This document shows, one piece after another, positions 16,322 through 24,412 of a stretch of 64,000 nucleotides of DNA; position 1 is the stretch's first letter; each line of letters starts with the position of its first letter. A program made the translations under genes and the position numbers. A model generated the notes under the pieces. That model saw only the letters and a list, made by a program, of their open reading frames with translations. It searched no databases and was not told where the DNA came from. This DNA comes from Bacillus sp. PK3_68 (GTDB lineage Bacteria > Bacillota > Bacilli > Bacillales > Domibacillaceae): assembly GCF_003600835.1 (NCBI RefSeq), contig NZ_NQYC01000001.1, positions 1,878,001 through 1,942,000 on the forward strand, in the 5' to 3' direction.

Positions 16322-17735
16322 AGATCTTATTACAAAATCAGTGGAAGAATTGGCACCATTGATTGAAAATAGAAAGATTTCTTCTCTTGAATTAACAAAA
16401 GCTGTTCTGGATCATGCTGAATCCCAAAATAAAACAATTAATGCATACATCAGCTTTACTCGCGAGAAAGCGGAAGAAACTGCCCGCTATATGGATAAAG
16501 AAATAGCTAACGGAAATTATCGCGGCATGTACCATGGCATTCCGATGGCCGTTAAAGATAATCTATATGTCCAAAACGAAAGAACGACTATGGCTTCAAA
16601 AATTCATAAAGACTTTATTCCCAATTTCGACGCCACCGTTATTGGCAAGATGAGAGAAGCCGGGATTGTTTTTACCGGAAAATTAAATATGCATGAATAC
16701 GCATGGGGGATCACAAATAATAATCCACATTATGGCGCCTGTCGTAATCCGTGGGATTTAGAAAAAATCCCGGGAGGTTCCAGCGGCGGTTCCGGTGCTG
16801 CTGTTGCAGCGGATATGACTACTGCTACCCTTGGGACAGACACAGCCGGTTCCATTCGTATTCCCTCTTCCGCTTGTGGAATTGTAGGATTAAAGCCCAC
16901 ACACGGCAGAGTAAGCAAATATGGATGCTTCCCGCTCTCCTGGTCTCTTGACCACATTGGCCCCATGACAAAAACAGTTAAAGATGCGGCAGGGTTGCTA
17001 GAGATTATTTCTGGATGTGATCCAAACGACCCTACCTCTATTCACGCACCTGTCAGCCGATATACAGAAATGTTAACCGGCGATGTAAAAGGTCTTGTCA
17101 TTGGTGTAAATGAGGAATTCTTCTTTAAAAATGTCGATTCCAAGATAGAAAAGCTTGTACGAGCTGGGATTCAATCCCTAGTCGATCAAGGGGCAAAAGT
17201 AGAAGAAGTGAGCATTTCTTCATTAAGACACGCAGAATATGCAGAAATGATCACCATTTTATCGGAAGCAGCCACGATCCATCATCGAAACCTTTTAGAA
17301 CGACCGGAGGACTTTGGGGCAGATATTCGCTTACTATTTGAGCTGGGAGAACTGCCTTCAGCCGTGGATTACTTGCGAGCTCAGCAGCTACGACGTCAAA
17401 TTAAATTGGAATTTCAACAAGCATTTGAAAAAGTAGACGTATTCATTACCCCAACATTGCCTATTATTTCGCCAAATATTGGGGAAGATTTTGCAGACTT
17501 AAATGGTGAAAAAGTAGATTTGATTGACCATATCATCCGCTTTACGGGACCCGGAAACTTAACCGGCCTTCCCGCCCTTACTGTTCCTTGCGGCCTTGTG
17601 GCTGGCATGCCCGCCGGACTGCAGATTATTGGGCCAGCATTAAAAGAAGAAACCATATTAAACGTTGGCTTTGCTTTCGAAAAGACAAATCCTATGCAAG
17701 GAAGAAAGCCTGGATTAGCCAGCTCCCTTCAATAA
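16314..17735 (+). CDS. Amidase signature family amidohydrolase
   Basis: This 473-residue enzyme is related to GatA/AtzE. From the chosen start the catalytic triad is Lys81 (AVKDN), cis-Ser156 (GGSSGGSG) and nucleophile Ser180 (TDTAGSIRIPSS), all intact. The start is a TTG at 16314: it sits 6 nt after GGAGGTGAT and overlaps the stop of the preceding small gene, whereas no ribosome binding site supports upstream in-frame codons. It would hydrolyse an amide, carbamate or urea-like substrate in the cytoplasm. No GatB gene is nearby, so it is not the tRNA amidotransferase. It is expected to be induced through the divergent sigma-54 activator. Confidence 0.88.
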   Translation: MSKDLITKSVEELAPLIENRKISSLELTKAVLDHAESQNKTINAYISFTREKAEETARYMDKEIANGNYRGMYHGIPMAVKDNLYVQNERTTMASKIHKDFIPNFDATVIGKMREAGIVFTGKLNMHEYAWGITNNNPHYGACRNPWDLEKIPGGSSGGSGAAVAADMTTATLGTDTAGSIRIPSSACGIVGLKPTHGRVSKYGCFPLSWSLDHIGPMTKTVKDAAGLLEIISGCDPNDPTSIHAPVSRYTEMLTGDVKGLVIGVNEEFFFKNVDSKIEKLVRAGIQSLVDQGAKVEEVSISSLRHAEYAEMITILSEAATIHHRNLLERPEDFGADIRLLFELGELPSAVDYLRAQQLRRQIKLEFQQAFEKVDVFITPTLPIISPNIGEDFADLNGEKVDLIDHIIRFTGPGNLTGLPALTVPCGLVAGMPAGLQIIGPALKEETILNVGFAFEKTNPMQGRKPGLASSLQ

Positions 17736-17742
17736 TCTATTG

Positions 17743-17765
17743 CCCCCTTCCTTCATGAAGGGGGT
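17743..17765 (+). terminator. Weak hairpin after the amidase gene
   Basis: CCCCTTC pairs with GAAGGGG just after the stop, but only a poor U-tract follows. Confidence 0.4.
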
Positions 17766-17854
17766 TCATGTGCTTAAACTTATCAGCAAATCCTGAATTT
17801 GATTAAAGAAAGCTCCATCTAGGAGACCAATTTAAATAGCTCTTTAACTCCTCA

Positions 17855-18256
17855 TCATTGTACCTGTACTTTCATCGGTTCTTTTTCTCCTTTTTCCGCT
17901 AAACTGACATGGCGGAACTCACCAACCAGTATTCCAGCTGCTCCTCCTGCAGCAAAAGCAAGTGCCCATAATTCATCTGATAATAGGAAAATAGTAAGGG
18001 AGGCAAGAACATAGACAGGCCATGCATACCAAAGCGACATAAAGAGATCATCCTCTCGTCTCTCAAACCAAGGAGCACCTTTGTAGAGCACGAACCGGTA
18101 AACAGCTGAAATATATAAGAAGAAACAGAAGGTGCCTAGAAGCGCCACCCCGGCAAATGTCCAATTCATATAAAAAATAATAATAAAAGAAGTAGAAAAC
18201 CACACACCTAGTACAGCGATAATATAAGGGTTTGTTAAGAACTCTCTAATTTTCAT
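17855..18256 (-). CDS. Hypothetical four-helix membrane protein
   Basis: I do not recognise this 133-residue protein. It has four predicted membrane helices (about 10-28, 33-53, 75-95 and 97-113) and a charged C-terminal tail ending KEPMKVQVQ. It converges with the amidase gene and is divergent from hemAT. The start has a GGAGAATG context giving a ribosome binding site. A functional link to either neighbour cannot be shown. Confidence 0.75.
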   Translation of the reverse strand: MKIREFLTNPYIIAVLGVWFSTSFIIIFYMNWTFAGVALLGTFCFFLYISAVYRFVLYKGAPWFERREDDLFMSLWYAWPVYVLASLTIFLLSDELWALAFAAGGAAGILVGEFRHVSLAEKGEKEPMKVQVQ

Positions 18257-18359
18257 TCTACATTCTCCTTTCTCCTCTTTATACCGTATGCACGCAGGTC
18301 TATATAAAGACGAATGTTCTTTACATCAATAAAAAGACACAACATTTTTTTCTTCTCTA

Positions 18360-18386
18360 TAAACAATTTTTGTAAACTTCCGATAT
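18360..18386 (+). promoter_or_regulatory. SigD-type promoter of hemAT
   Basis: TAAA (18360-18363), 15 nt, then TCCGATAT (18379-18386) closely matches the motility sigma factor consensus TAAA-N15-GCCGATAT. Chemotaxis receptor genes of Bacillus are typical SigD targets. Confidence 0.8.
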
Positions 18387-18463
18387 GAAAGACAAGAAGC
18401 AATGTATTTTAAAGAGCCATGGGACTCTATCATTGAAAAGGATAGGGATATAGGAGTGGGGAT

Positions 18464-19777
18464 ATGAAATTTTTCAGAATAAAACCAAAAAGAACGGCCG
18501 AGAGCGAAACAGCTTCAACTTTCTCAGCAGTCGGACGTCTATCTGTGCGCCCTGAAGGCAGCCTGATGAATCAACTAGACATGATCAACTTATCTATACA
18601 CGATTTAACGGTCGTAAAATCACTTCAGCCGCTTGTGGAGGAACACCTCGATGATATTGTGACAGCATTTTACGATGCTATTGGCAAACAATCCAACCTG
18701 CTGAATATCATAAAAGAACACAGCAGTGTTGACCGATTGAAGAAAACACTAAGACAGCACATTCAAGAGCTATTTAATGGTGAAATAGATGAGGAGTTTA
18801 TCCAGAAGCGACTTAAGATTGCTTATGTACACGTGCGTATCGGTCTGAAAACAAAATGGTACATGTCCGCTTTTCAGGAGCTATTCAACTCGCTTATCGC
18901 ACTCATTTCTGAGACGGATAAAACGGTCGACGAAAAAATTGAGGCCATTACCTCCGTATCTAAGCTGTTAAATCTTGAGCAACAGCTTGTTCTGGAAGCC
19001 TATGAGAAAGAAGAGGAACGGCTCCGCCTCATAGTCCAGCAAAAGAGAGAAACGATGATTGCTAGCGCTCATTCTATTTCCCAGGAGCTTGCAGCTATTT
19101 CGCAAGAAACAAGTGCATCACTGCGGGAACTTAGCATGAAGTCAGATGCTATCTTACAGCTTTCAAAAGATGGCATGGCCCTCGCTGATGAATCTGCTAA
19201 TCATTCTGTTCGAGGACAGAGAATGCTGAAAGACCAAGGCGAGAAGCTAACAGATATCCAGGCAGCAGTCTCCGATATCCAGACTTTTTCTGCTGAATTG
19301 AATCATATTGCATCCAGTATTACAGAAGTTATTACCATCGTCGGCAACATTGCCGGACAGACCAACTTGCTAGCACTGAATGCTTCTATTGAAGCGGCAC
19401 GTGCCGGTGAATACGGCAAAGGCTTTGCCGTAGTAGCAGAAGAAATTCGCAAACTATCTGACCAAACAAAAACATCCACTACAAATGTATCCGATCATAT
19501 TATGAAGACGAATAGCTTGATTGGCCAGATGAGCCAGTCCGTTGACAAAGTGAATGAGTTAGTCGTAAAAGGCATGGATAGTATGGGAAAAACCGATGAA
19601 GATTTCAACGAGCTATTGGAACTGATTGCAAATACAAAAGAACAAAACCATCGAATTGAAGGCGAAATGGCTCAACTTAACCGTATTGTTGATGAAATTG
19701 AACATGCATCCCAGGAAGTCGCGAATTCCGCTGTCGCTTTAAGCGACTCCACGGAGGACTTGCATTACGACAATTAA
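18464..19777 (+). CDS. hemAT: HemAT heme-based aerotaxis transducer
   Basis: This 437-residue soluble chemoreceptor has an N-terminal protoglobin sensor (about 35-190) and a C-terminal methyl-accepting signalling domain (about 230-430). The proximal heme ligand is His123 in AYVHVRIGL, at the same position as in the B. subtilis protein. The signalling tip reads [20 protein letters not shown], the receptor hallmark. It lacks membrane helices. It senses oxygen and signals through CheA. The gene is monocistronic behind a SigD-type promoter. Confidence 0.95.
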   Translation: MKFFRIKPKRTAESETASTFSAVGRLSVRPEGSLMNQLDMINLSIHDLTVVKSLQPLVEEHLDDIVTAFYDAIGKQSNLLNIIKEHSSVDRLKKTLRQHIQELFNGEIDEEFIQKRLKIAYVHVRIGLKTKWYMSAFQELFNSLIALISETDKTVDEKIEAITSVSKLLNLEQQLVLEAYEKEEERLRLIVQQKRETMIASAHSISQELAAISQETSASLRELSMKSDAILQLSKDGMALADESANHSVRGQRMLKDQGEKLTDIQAAVSDIQTFSAELNHIASSITEVITIVGNIAGQTNLLALNASIEAARAGEYGKGFAVVAEEIRKLSDQTKTSTTNVSDHIMKTNSLIGQMSQSVDKVNELVVKGMDSMGKTDEDFNELLELIANTKEQNHRIEGEMAQLNRIVDEIEHASQEVANSAVALSDSTEDLHYDN

Positions 19778-19797
19778 AAAAGCTTTACTTTAATGTC

Positions 19798-19830
19798 ATG
19801 CCTCCGGTTTAAATAACAGGAGGCCTTTTT
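19798..19830 (+). terminator. Terminator of hemAT
   Basis: GCCTCC pairs with GGAGGC and is followed by a T-run (CTTTTTATT). Confidence 0.8.
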
Positions 19831-20134
19831 ATTGATAAGCTCTGCTGTATTTGATGATTGAGTTTCGCTATAGACGCCGCTTCCACGCCAATCAGCTATT
19901 GAAAAAACAACCTTCATGTTTAATGGAGCCTATTGATCAAACAAGCTGGCGCATGATAGCAAGCACGGTAATTAGCCATTCTGTTACCCATCTACTTATC
20001 CAGCATAATACATGAAAAAAAGAGGCCTAACTGCTTCGCTCTTCCTGCTCAATAACTGGACAGAAAGACCAAAAAAGCTCGTCCAAAGCCCGACTCTTTT
20101 TCCAAAAGAATCGCGTGCATTGAACGGGCTTTTT
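19831..20134. other. Noncoding interval with a long hairpin
   Basis: No gene was found. Near the right end AAAGCCCG (about 20080) pairs with CGGGCTTT (about 20125), with T-runs on both sides; this is a plausible bidirectional terminator and also serves the small gene ending at 20135. Confidence 0.45.
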
Positions 20135-20272
20135 TTATTGATTGGACGCAATGATAAAGCCGACTTTTTCTTCAATTAATTTGAGTACATCATTTAGTTT
20201 CGTATCTTGTTGTTGTGCTGCTTCATAAGCTTCTCGCATGGCTAAGAGAAACTGCTGCTGGTCCTGTGTCAT
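20135..20272 (-). CDS. Small hypothetical protein, 45 aa (paralogue of the gene at 31762)
   Basis: This short gene has a strong AAAGGAGC site 7 nt before ATG. The product is a helical, glutamine-rich protein with QQQFLLAMREAYEAAQQQD followed by TKLNDVLKLIEEKVG. A second gene of the same build occurs at 31762-31911 (QKQLLLLMQEAYEEAYRDD, then SKVEKVMHIIKERMQ). The shared pattern LL-x-MxEAYExA, D-x-(T/S)K, then a second amphipathic helix supports both as real, related genes. No function is known to me. A two-helix hairpin is the likely fold. Confidence 0.75.
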   Translation of the reverse strand: MTQDQQQFLLAMREAYEAAQQQDTKLNDVLKLIEEKVGFIIASNQ

Positions 20273-20346
20273 TTGTAAGCTCCTTTAGTTTAAAAATACA
20301 ACAATCTTTCTTTTCCACCCTTGCTTATTTTTAAACCAGGAGGCGC

Positions 20347-20670
20347 TTAATTTTTTTCCGTTATTTCAACCCATTCTTCTGCCCATTTTGAAATTTCCTT
20401 CATAACCGGCTTCAGGGCTTTTCCTTTCTCCGTCAATTCATATTCTACACGTACAGGTACTTCTGCGTATACTTTTCTTGTGACGAGTTCTTCTTCTTCC
20501 ATTTCCTTTAAACGCTCTGTCAGCAATTTTCCGCTGATTGGCAGTTCGGCTTTTATTCGTGAAAATCGCTGTGGACCCGAGAGAAGCTGATTAATGATTA
20601 ATCCTGTCCATCTCTTTCCGAGCATCTGCATCCCCTTTTCAAATTTGGGGCAAAGCTGAAAATCACTCAT
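20347..20670 (-). CDS. yodB: HxlR family redox-sensing repressor, YodB-like
   Basis: This 107-residue winged-helix regulator of the HxlR/DUF24 family starts MSDFQLCPKFEKGMQMLGKR. The conserved cysteine (Cys7 in CPK) is the thiol sensor of YodB-type repressors that respond to quinones and diamide. It is divergent from a nitroreductase that resembles YodC, the known YodB target in B. subtilis. The ATG at 20670 is preferred over an upstream GTG because of the AGAGGTG spacing. A palindrome overlaps the promoter of the divergent gene. Confidence 0.85.
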   Translation of the reverse strand: MSDFQLCPKFEKGMQMLGKRWTGLIINQLLSGPQRFSRIKAELPISGKLLTERLKEMEEEELVTRKVYAEVPVRVEYELTEKGKALKPVMKEISKWAEEWVEITEKN

Positions 20671-20748
20671 CGTCTTCACCTCTTTATATACTTATTATAC
20701 CCCTTTTTCTTTAAAAGGAAATCTCTTTACTTTAATAAACAAAGTTAC

Positions 20749-20794
20749 TTGACATCCCTTTATTTTTATTTTATATTTAGTTACGAAATGTAAC
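20749..20794 (+). promoter_or_regulatory. yodC promoter with overlapping YodB-type operator
   Basis: TTGACA (20749-20754) and TATATT (20772-20777) are 17 nt apart. The palindrome GTTAC-GAAAT-GTAAC (20780-20794) covers the predicted transcription start, an ideal place for repression by the divergent HxlR protein. A further GTTAC lies at 20744-20748, just before the -35 element. Confidence 0.7.
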
Positions 20795-20907
20795 AAAATG
20801 ATTTTTCAACACAATCGGGATTTTATTAAATGAGGATAACTTCTTCAACTAACACACATACTGCCTTTAAAGGCGGTAAAACCATTTGCAGAAAGAGGGA
20901 AATTACT

Positions 20908-21507
20908 ATGGCAAAAGACTTTTATACTGCAGTAGAAGAAAGACGCTCTATCTATGCAATCAGTAAAGAACAGCCAGTATCTAATGAACGCGTTCAGGAA
21001 GTCGTTGAGTTTGCAGTAAAATATGCACCTACTGCTTTTAACTCTCAATCTGGTCGTGTCATTGTTTTGTTCGACGAACAACATGATAAGCTATGGGATT
21101 TAACAAAAGAAACATTGCGCGAAATCGTTCCTGCCAAAGATTTTGGCCCAACCGAAGAAAAAATGGAGATGTTCAAAGCTGGCTCCGGCACAGTTCTTTT
21201 CTTTGAAGAGGAAGAAGTGATCAGGGGCCTTCAAGAACAGTTCCCGACATATAGCGATAAATTCCCGGAATATTCTTTGCAATCATCTGGTATGCTCCAA
21301 TATATCGTTTGGACCGCTCTTGAGCAAGAAGGTTTAGGAGCTACTCTTCAGCATTATCAGCCTTTAATTGATGAAAAAGTACGCAATGAGTGGAATGTTC
21401 CCGCTTCTTGGAAACTGCATGCACAAATGCCTTTCGGCAAACCAGTAGCACCTGCTGGTGAGAAAGAATTCCAGCCGCTAAGCGAGCGTGTAAAAGTATA
21501 TAAATAA
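20908..21507 (+). CDS. yodC: Nitroreductase family oxidoreductase, YodC-like
   Basis: This 199-residue FMN-dependent nitroreductase starts MAKDFYTAVEERRSIYAISK, with the family motif RRSIY near the N terminus and the segment APTAFNSQSGRV that binds the flavin. An in-frame upstream start (20830) lacks a ribosome binding site; 20908 follows AGAGGGAAA. It probably reduces quinones or nitro compounds with NAD(P)H as a detoxification step. It is regulated by the divergent thiol-sensing repressor, as the operator placement suggests, and ends at a strong terminator. Confidence 0.88.
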   Translation: MAKDFYTAVEERRSIYAISKEQPVSNERVQEVVEFAVKYAPTAFNSQSGRVIVLFDEQHDKLWDLTKETLREIVPAKDFGPTEEKMEMFKAGSGTVLFFEEEEVIRGLQEQFPTYSDKFPEYSLQSSGMLQYIVWTALEQEGLGATLQHYQPLIDEKVRNEWNVPASWKLHAQMPFGKPVAPAGEKEFQPLSERVKVYK

Positions 21508-21514
21508 TGTTAAC

Positions 21515-21557
21515 AAAAAAAGCTTATTCAACCGTTTTTGTTGAATAAGCTTTTTTT
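21515..21557 (+). terminator. Terminator of the nitroreductase gene
   Basis: AAGCTTATTCAAC pairs with GTTGAATAAGCTT, followed by a long T-run. Confidence 0.9.
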
Positions 21558-21624
21558 ATTATATAAAAATTTCCATGTGTAATGATACAATAAAAAAGTA
21601 GATGAAATAAAAGGCGGTGTCCTT

Positions 21625-22767
21625 ATGTATAAGTTTGTGATGCCTGAAGTAATTTTCGGAAGCGGTTCAATCCAGCAGACGGGAGAAAGCTGCATTCGTC
21701 TCGGGGCAAAACGCGCCCTGATTGTAACTGATCAAGGTGTCATCCAAGCTGGATGGTCCGAGCTGGTAGAAAAAAGCTGCCAAGAAGCAGGGCTTTCTTC
21801 CGTTGTCTTTTCCCATGTCAGCGTAAATCCAAAAGATATAGAAGCAGAAGCCTGTGCCCTCGCCTATCTTGAAAATGAGTGTGATGCTCTCATTGGAGTA
21901 GGAGGAGGCAGCGCGATTGATACTGCAAAAGCAGCTGCGATTCTTGCAACAAATGGCGGTCATATCCGCGATTATGAAGGAGTAGACCAGATCTCCTCTC
22001 CCCTCCCGCCGCTAGTAATGGTTTCCACAACGGCAGGATCGGGTTCAGAAGTATCGCAATTTTCTGTTATAGTTGATACAGAACAACAGAAAAAAATGAC
22101 GATTGTCTCTAAGTCACTTGTTCCTGACATCGCTATTGTTGACCCAGATGTGCTCGCTACAAAAAGCGCCCGTCTGACCGCTTCTACTGGTCTGGATGTC
22201 ATCACCCATGCCATTGAGTCTTTCGTCAGCATCGCAGCTACCCCGCTCACAGATGTTCATGCCAAAAATGCATTGGCTCTGTCGTGCCGTTACTTACGCC
22301 CCTCTGTTGCTTCTAAATACAACAAGAAGGCGAAAGAACGAATGGCGATGGCTAGCTTGCATGCGGGCCTTGCTTTTTCTAACGCTATTCTCGGTGCTGT
22401 CCACGCGATGGCCCATGCAATCGGCGGCCGCTATCCTTTCTTACACGGCGATATCAATGCTGTATTGCTTCCTCATGTGATGGAATTTAACTTGCTGGCT
22501 TCGCCTGATAAATTCAAAGAAATCGCTGCGCTTATGGGCGAAGATGTCCAATCGCTTCCCTCTTCAGCAGCCGGGGAAAAAGCGATCAACTTTATTAAGA
22601 AACTTTCCATTGATATTGGCGCCCCGCTCACATTAACGGAAATGGGATTTGCAGAATCGTCCATCCCTGAAATAAGCGAAACAGCCTTGTCAGATGCCTG
22701 TATGATTACAAATCCTAGAGACATTACGGCAGAAGAAGTAGCTGCACTTCTCTACAAAGCCTTATAG
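21625..22767 (+). CDS. Iron-containing (type III) alcohol dehydrogenase
   Basis: This 380-residue Fe-ADH family enzyme starts MYKFVMPEVIFGSGSIQQTG. It has the NAD-binding segment GVGGGSAIDTAKAAA, the TTAGSGSEVSQFSVI motif, and the metal ligand region DVITHAIESFVS with later histidines in AVHAMAHAIGGRY and FLHGDINAVLLPH. It oxidises alcohols or reduces aldehydes; the substrate is not defined by sequence. It is the first gene of a cluster with a histidine kinase and an NtrC-type regulator, so its substrate may relate to the signal they sense. Confidence 0.9.
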   Translation: MYKFVMPEVIFGSGSIQQTGESCIRLGAKRALIVTDQGVIQAGWSELVEKSCQEAGLSSVVFSHVSVNPKDIEAEACALAYLENECDALIGVGGGSAIDTAKAAAILATNGGHIRDYEGVDQISSPLPPLVMVSTTAGSGSEVSQFSVIVDTEQQKKMTIVSKSLVPDIAIVDPDVLATKSARLTASTGLDVITHAIESFVSIAATPLTDVHAKNALALSCRYLRPSVASKYNKKAKERMAMASLHAGLAFSNAILGAVHAMAHAIGGRYPFLHGDINAVLLPHVMEFNLLASPDKFKEIAALMGEDVQSLPSSAAGEKAINFIKKLSIDIGAPLTLTEMGFAESSIPEISETALSDACMITNPRDITAEEVAALLYKAL

Positions 22768-22776
22768 GTGATTAAG

Positions 22777-24408
22777 ATGAAAAAACAAGATATGATTGAA
22801 CTATTAACAGGGGTCCGATCCTCAAAACAAAACTATTATACAGAGTTAAAGACAACAGTGGAAGAATTAAAGAAACGAAATAGCCAGCTTGAAATCATGA
22901 ATGAAGTGATGAGAAGCTTCAATATCAATATGTCCGTTCAAGAAATGCTGGAGAATACGCTGAAAAAACTCCAAAGCATCTACCCTATCAAACGGGTGAG
23001 CCTCGCCCTCTTTGACGGTTATGAACTTCGTCTGTCCTATATCTTTCCCGAAGACTCATTCTATCTAAAAAAAGAGACTTCCTTTCCTAAAGAGCACTCT
23101 TTATATAACGACGTATTTGTAACTGGGCGAGAACGCATTTATCAACAGGACGATGACTCCGACTTTTTTGAAAAAGAAGCTTTTCAACATCTCCATCTTC
23201 ACTCTGTTTTTTTATTTCCATTAACAAGCCGGGGGAAAATTATTGGCGTACTCTCCCTGGGCTCTCTTGTTCCCTTTTCATATGATGAGAAGGATCAAGC
23301 TTTCTTTCTGCATTTAGCTGGACAAATTGCTGTATGCGTGGAAAACGCCCGGCTGTATGAGGAAGTCTTTGCAAGCAAACAGCAATGGGAAGAAACCTTT
23401 CGTGCAGTCTCTGACGCCATTTTAGTTATCTCACCAAATGGAACCGTTTTATCCAAAAATGATGCAGCTTCTTCCTGGCCGCTGGATTCCCATGGAGACA
23501 TTCGGCCATTCATAAAAGAAGCCGCCCGATCCTCTCGAAATCCATTTGAAGAAACCATTAAGTTCAAAAAGCCGCATTATGCTGAACTGCGGCTTCAAAA
23601 TAAGTTTTATGATTGTTCCTGCTACCCTCTTTTTGTTGAAGACTCTACTCTCCATGCTGTTATTCTCTATATTAAAGATGTTACAGAAAAACGGCAAATG
23701 GAAGCCCAGCTCCTTCATTCCGGTCAGCTGGCAGCGATCGGTGAAATGGCAGCAGGAGTTGCTCATGAGCTTAATAATCCCTTAACAGCCATTATCGGAA
23801 ATACACAGCTGCTTCTTCGCATGAATGATATAAATGAAAAGATAAGGCCACTGCTTGATGATATCGATCTTTGCGGGAAGCGATGTCGGACAATCATCCG
23901 CAGCTTGCTTGCTTTTTCCCGGCAGGAGGAGTTTTCCTTTAAGCCTTGCTCTTTAAACCAGTCAGTAGAAGAAGCGCTTAGTTTAACACGCCGACAAATT
24001 GAGAAACAGAACATTCAATTGGACATCAACCTTTCTTCTTCTCTGCCTCTCATCAACGGAAATTTACAACAGTTAAGTCAAGTAGCCGTGAATTTACTCA
24101 TTAATGCTAAAGATGCGCTTCAAGATGTAAAAGGCAGAAAAAGAAAGATTATCGTTGAAACAAAGAGCGATCATCACTCTGCTTTTCTGACCGTTACGGA
24201 TAATGGTACAGGAATTGCTCCAGAAATAATAAACGATATTTTCCACCCGTTTTTTACTACGAAAGCGGCAAACAGCGGAACCGGCCTTGGGCTGCCTGTT
24301 AGCTTTGGCATTGCCAAGTCACACGGGGGACGCCTCTTAGTCGAAAGTTCAAATTCATATCAAACTACATTCACATTAGCTATCCCTCTTTTAAGTGAAA
24401 GGCTGTGA
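22777..24408 (+). CDS. Sensor histidine kinase with GAF and PAS domains (NtrB/AtoS type)
   Basis: This cytoplasmic kinase of about 543 residues has no membrane helix. A short coiled coil (about 10-40) is followed by a GAF domain (about 45-205), a PAS domain (about 210-310), then HisKA with GEMAAGVAHELNNPLTA and the HATPase N box NLLINAKDALQ and G boxes DNGTGI and GTGLGLPVS. The ATG at 22777 has AGGTGAT in front; a GTG 9 nt upstream abuts the alcohol dehydrogenase stop. With the NtrC-type regulator 4 nt downstream it forms a two-component system. The GAF domain is the likely ligand sensor. Confidence 0.92.
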   Translation: MKKQDMIELLTGVRSSKQNYYTELKTTVEELKKRNSQLEIMNEVMRSFNINMSVQEMLENTLKKLQSIYPIKRVSLALFDGYELRLSYIFPEDSFYLKKETSFPKEHSLYNDVFVTGRERIYQQDDDSDFFEKEAFQHLHLHSVFLFPLTSRGKIIGVLSLGSLVPFSYDEKDQAFFLHLAGQIAVCVENARLYEEVFASKQQWEETFRAVSDAILVISPNGTVLSKNDAASSWPLDSHGDIRPFIKEAARSSRNPFEETIKFKKPHYAELRLQNKFYDCSCYPLFVEDSTLHAVILYIKDVTEKRQMEAQLLHSGQLAAIGEMAAGVAHELNNPLTAIIGNTQLLLRMNDINEKIRPLLDDIDLCGKRCRTIIRSLLAFSRQEEFSFKPCSLNQSVEEALSLTRRQIEKQNIQLDINLSSSLPLINGNLQQLSQVAVNLLINAKDALQDVKGRKRKIIVETKSDHHSAFLTVTDNGTGIAPEIINDIFHPFFTTKAANSGTGLGLPVSFGIAKSHGGRLLVESSNSYQTTFTLAIPLLSERL

Positions 24409-24412
24409 ATAG

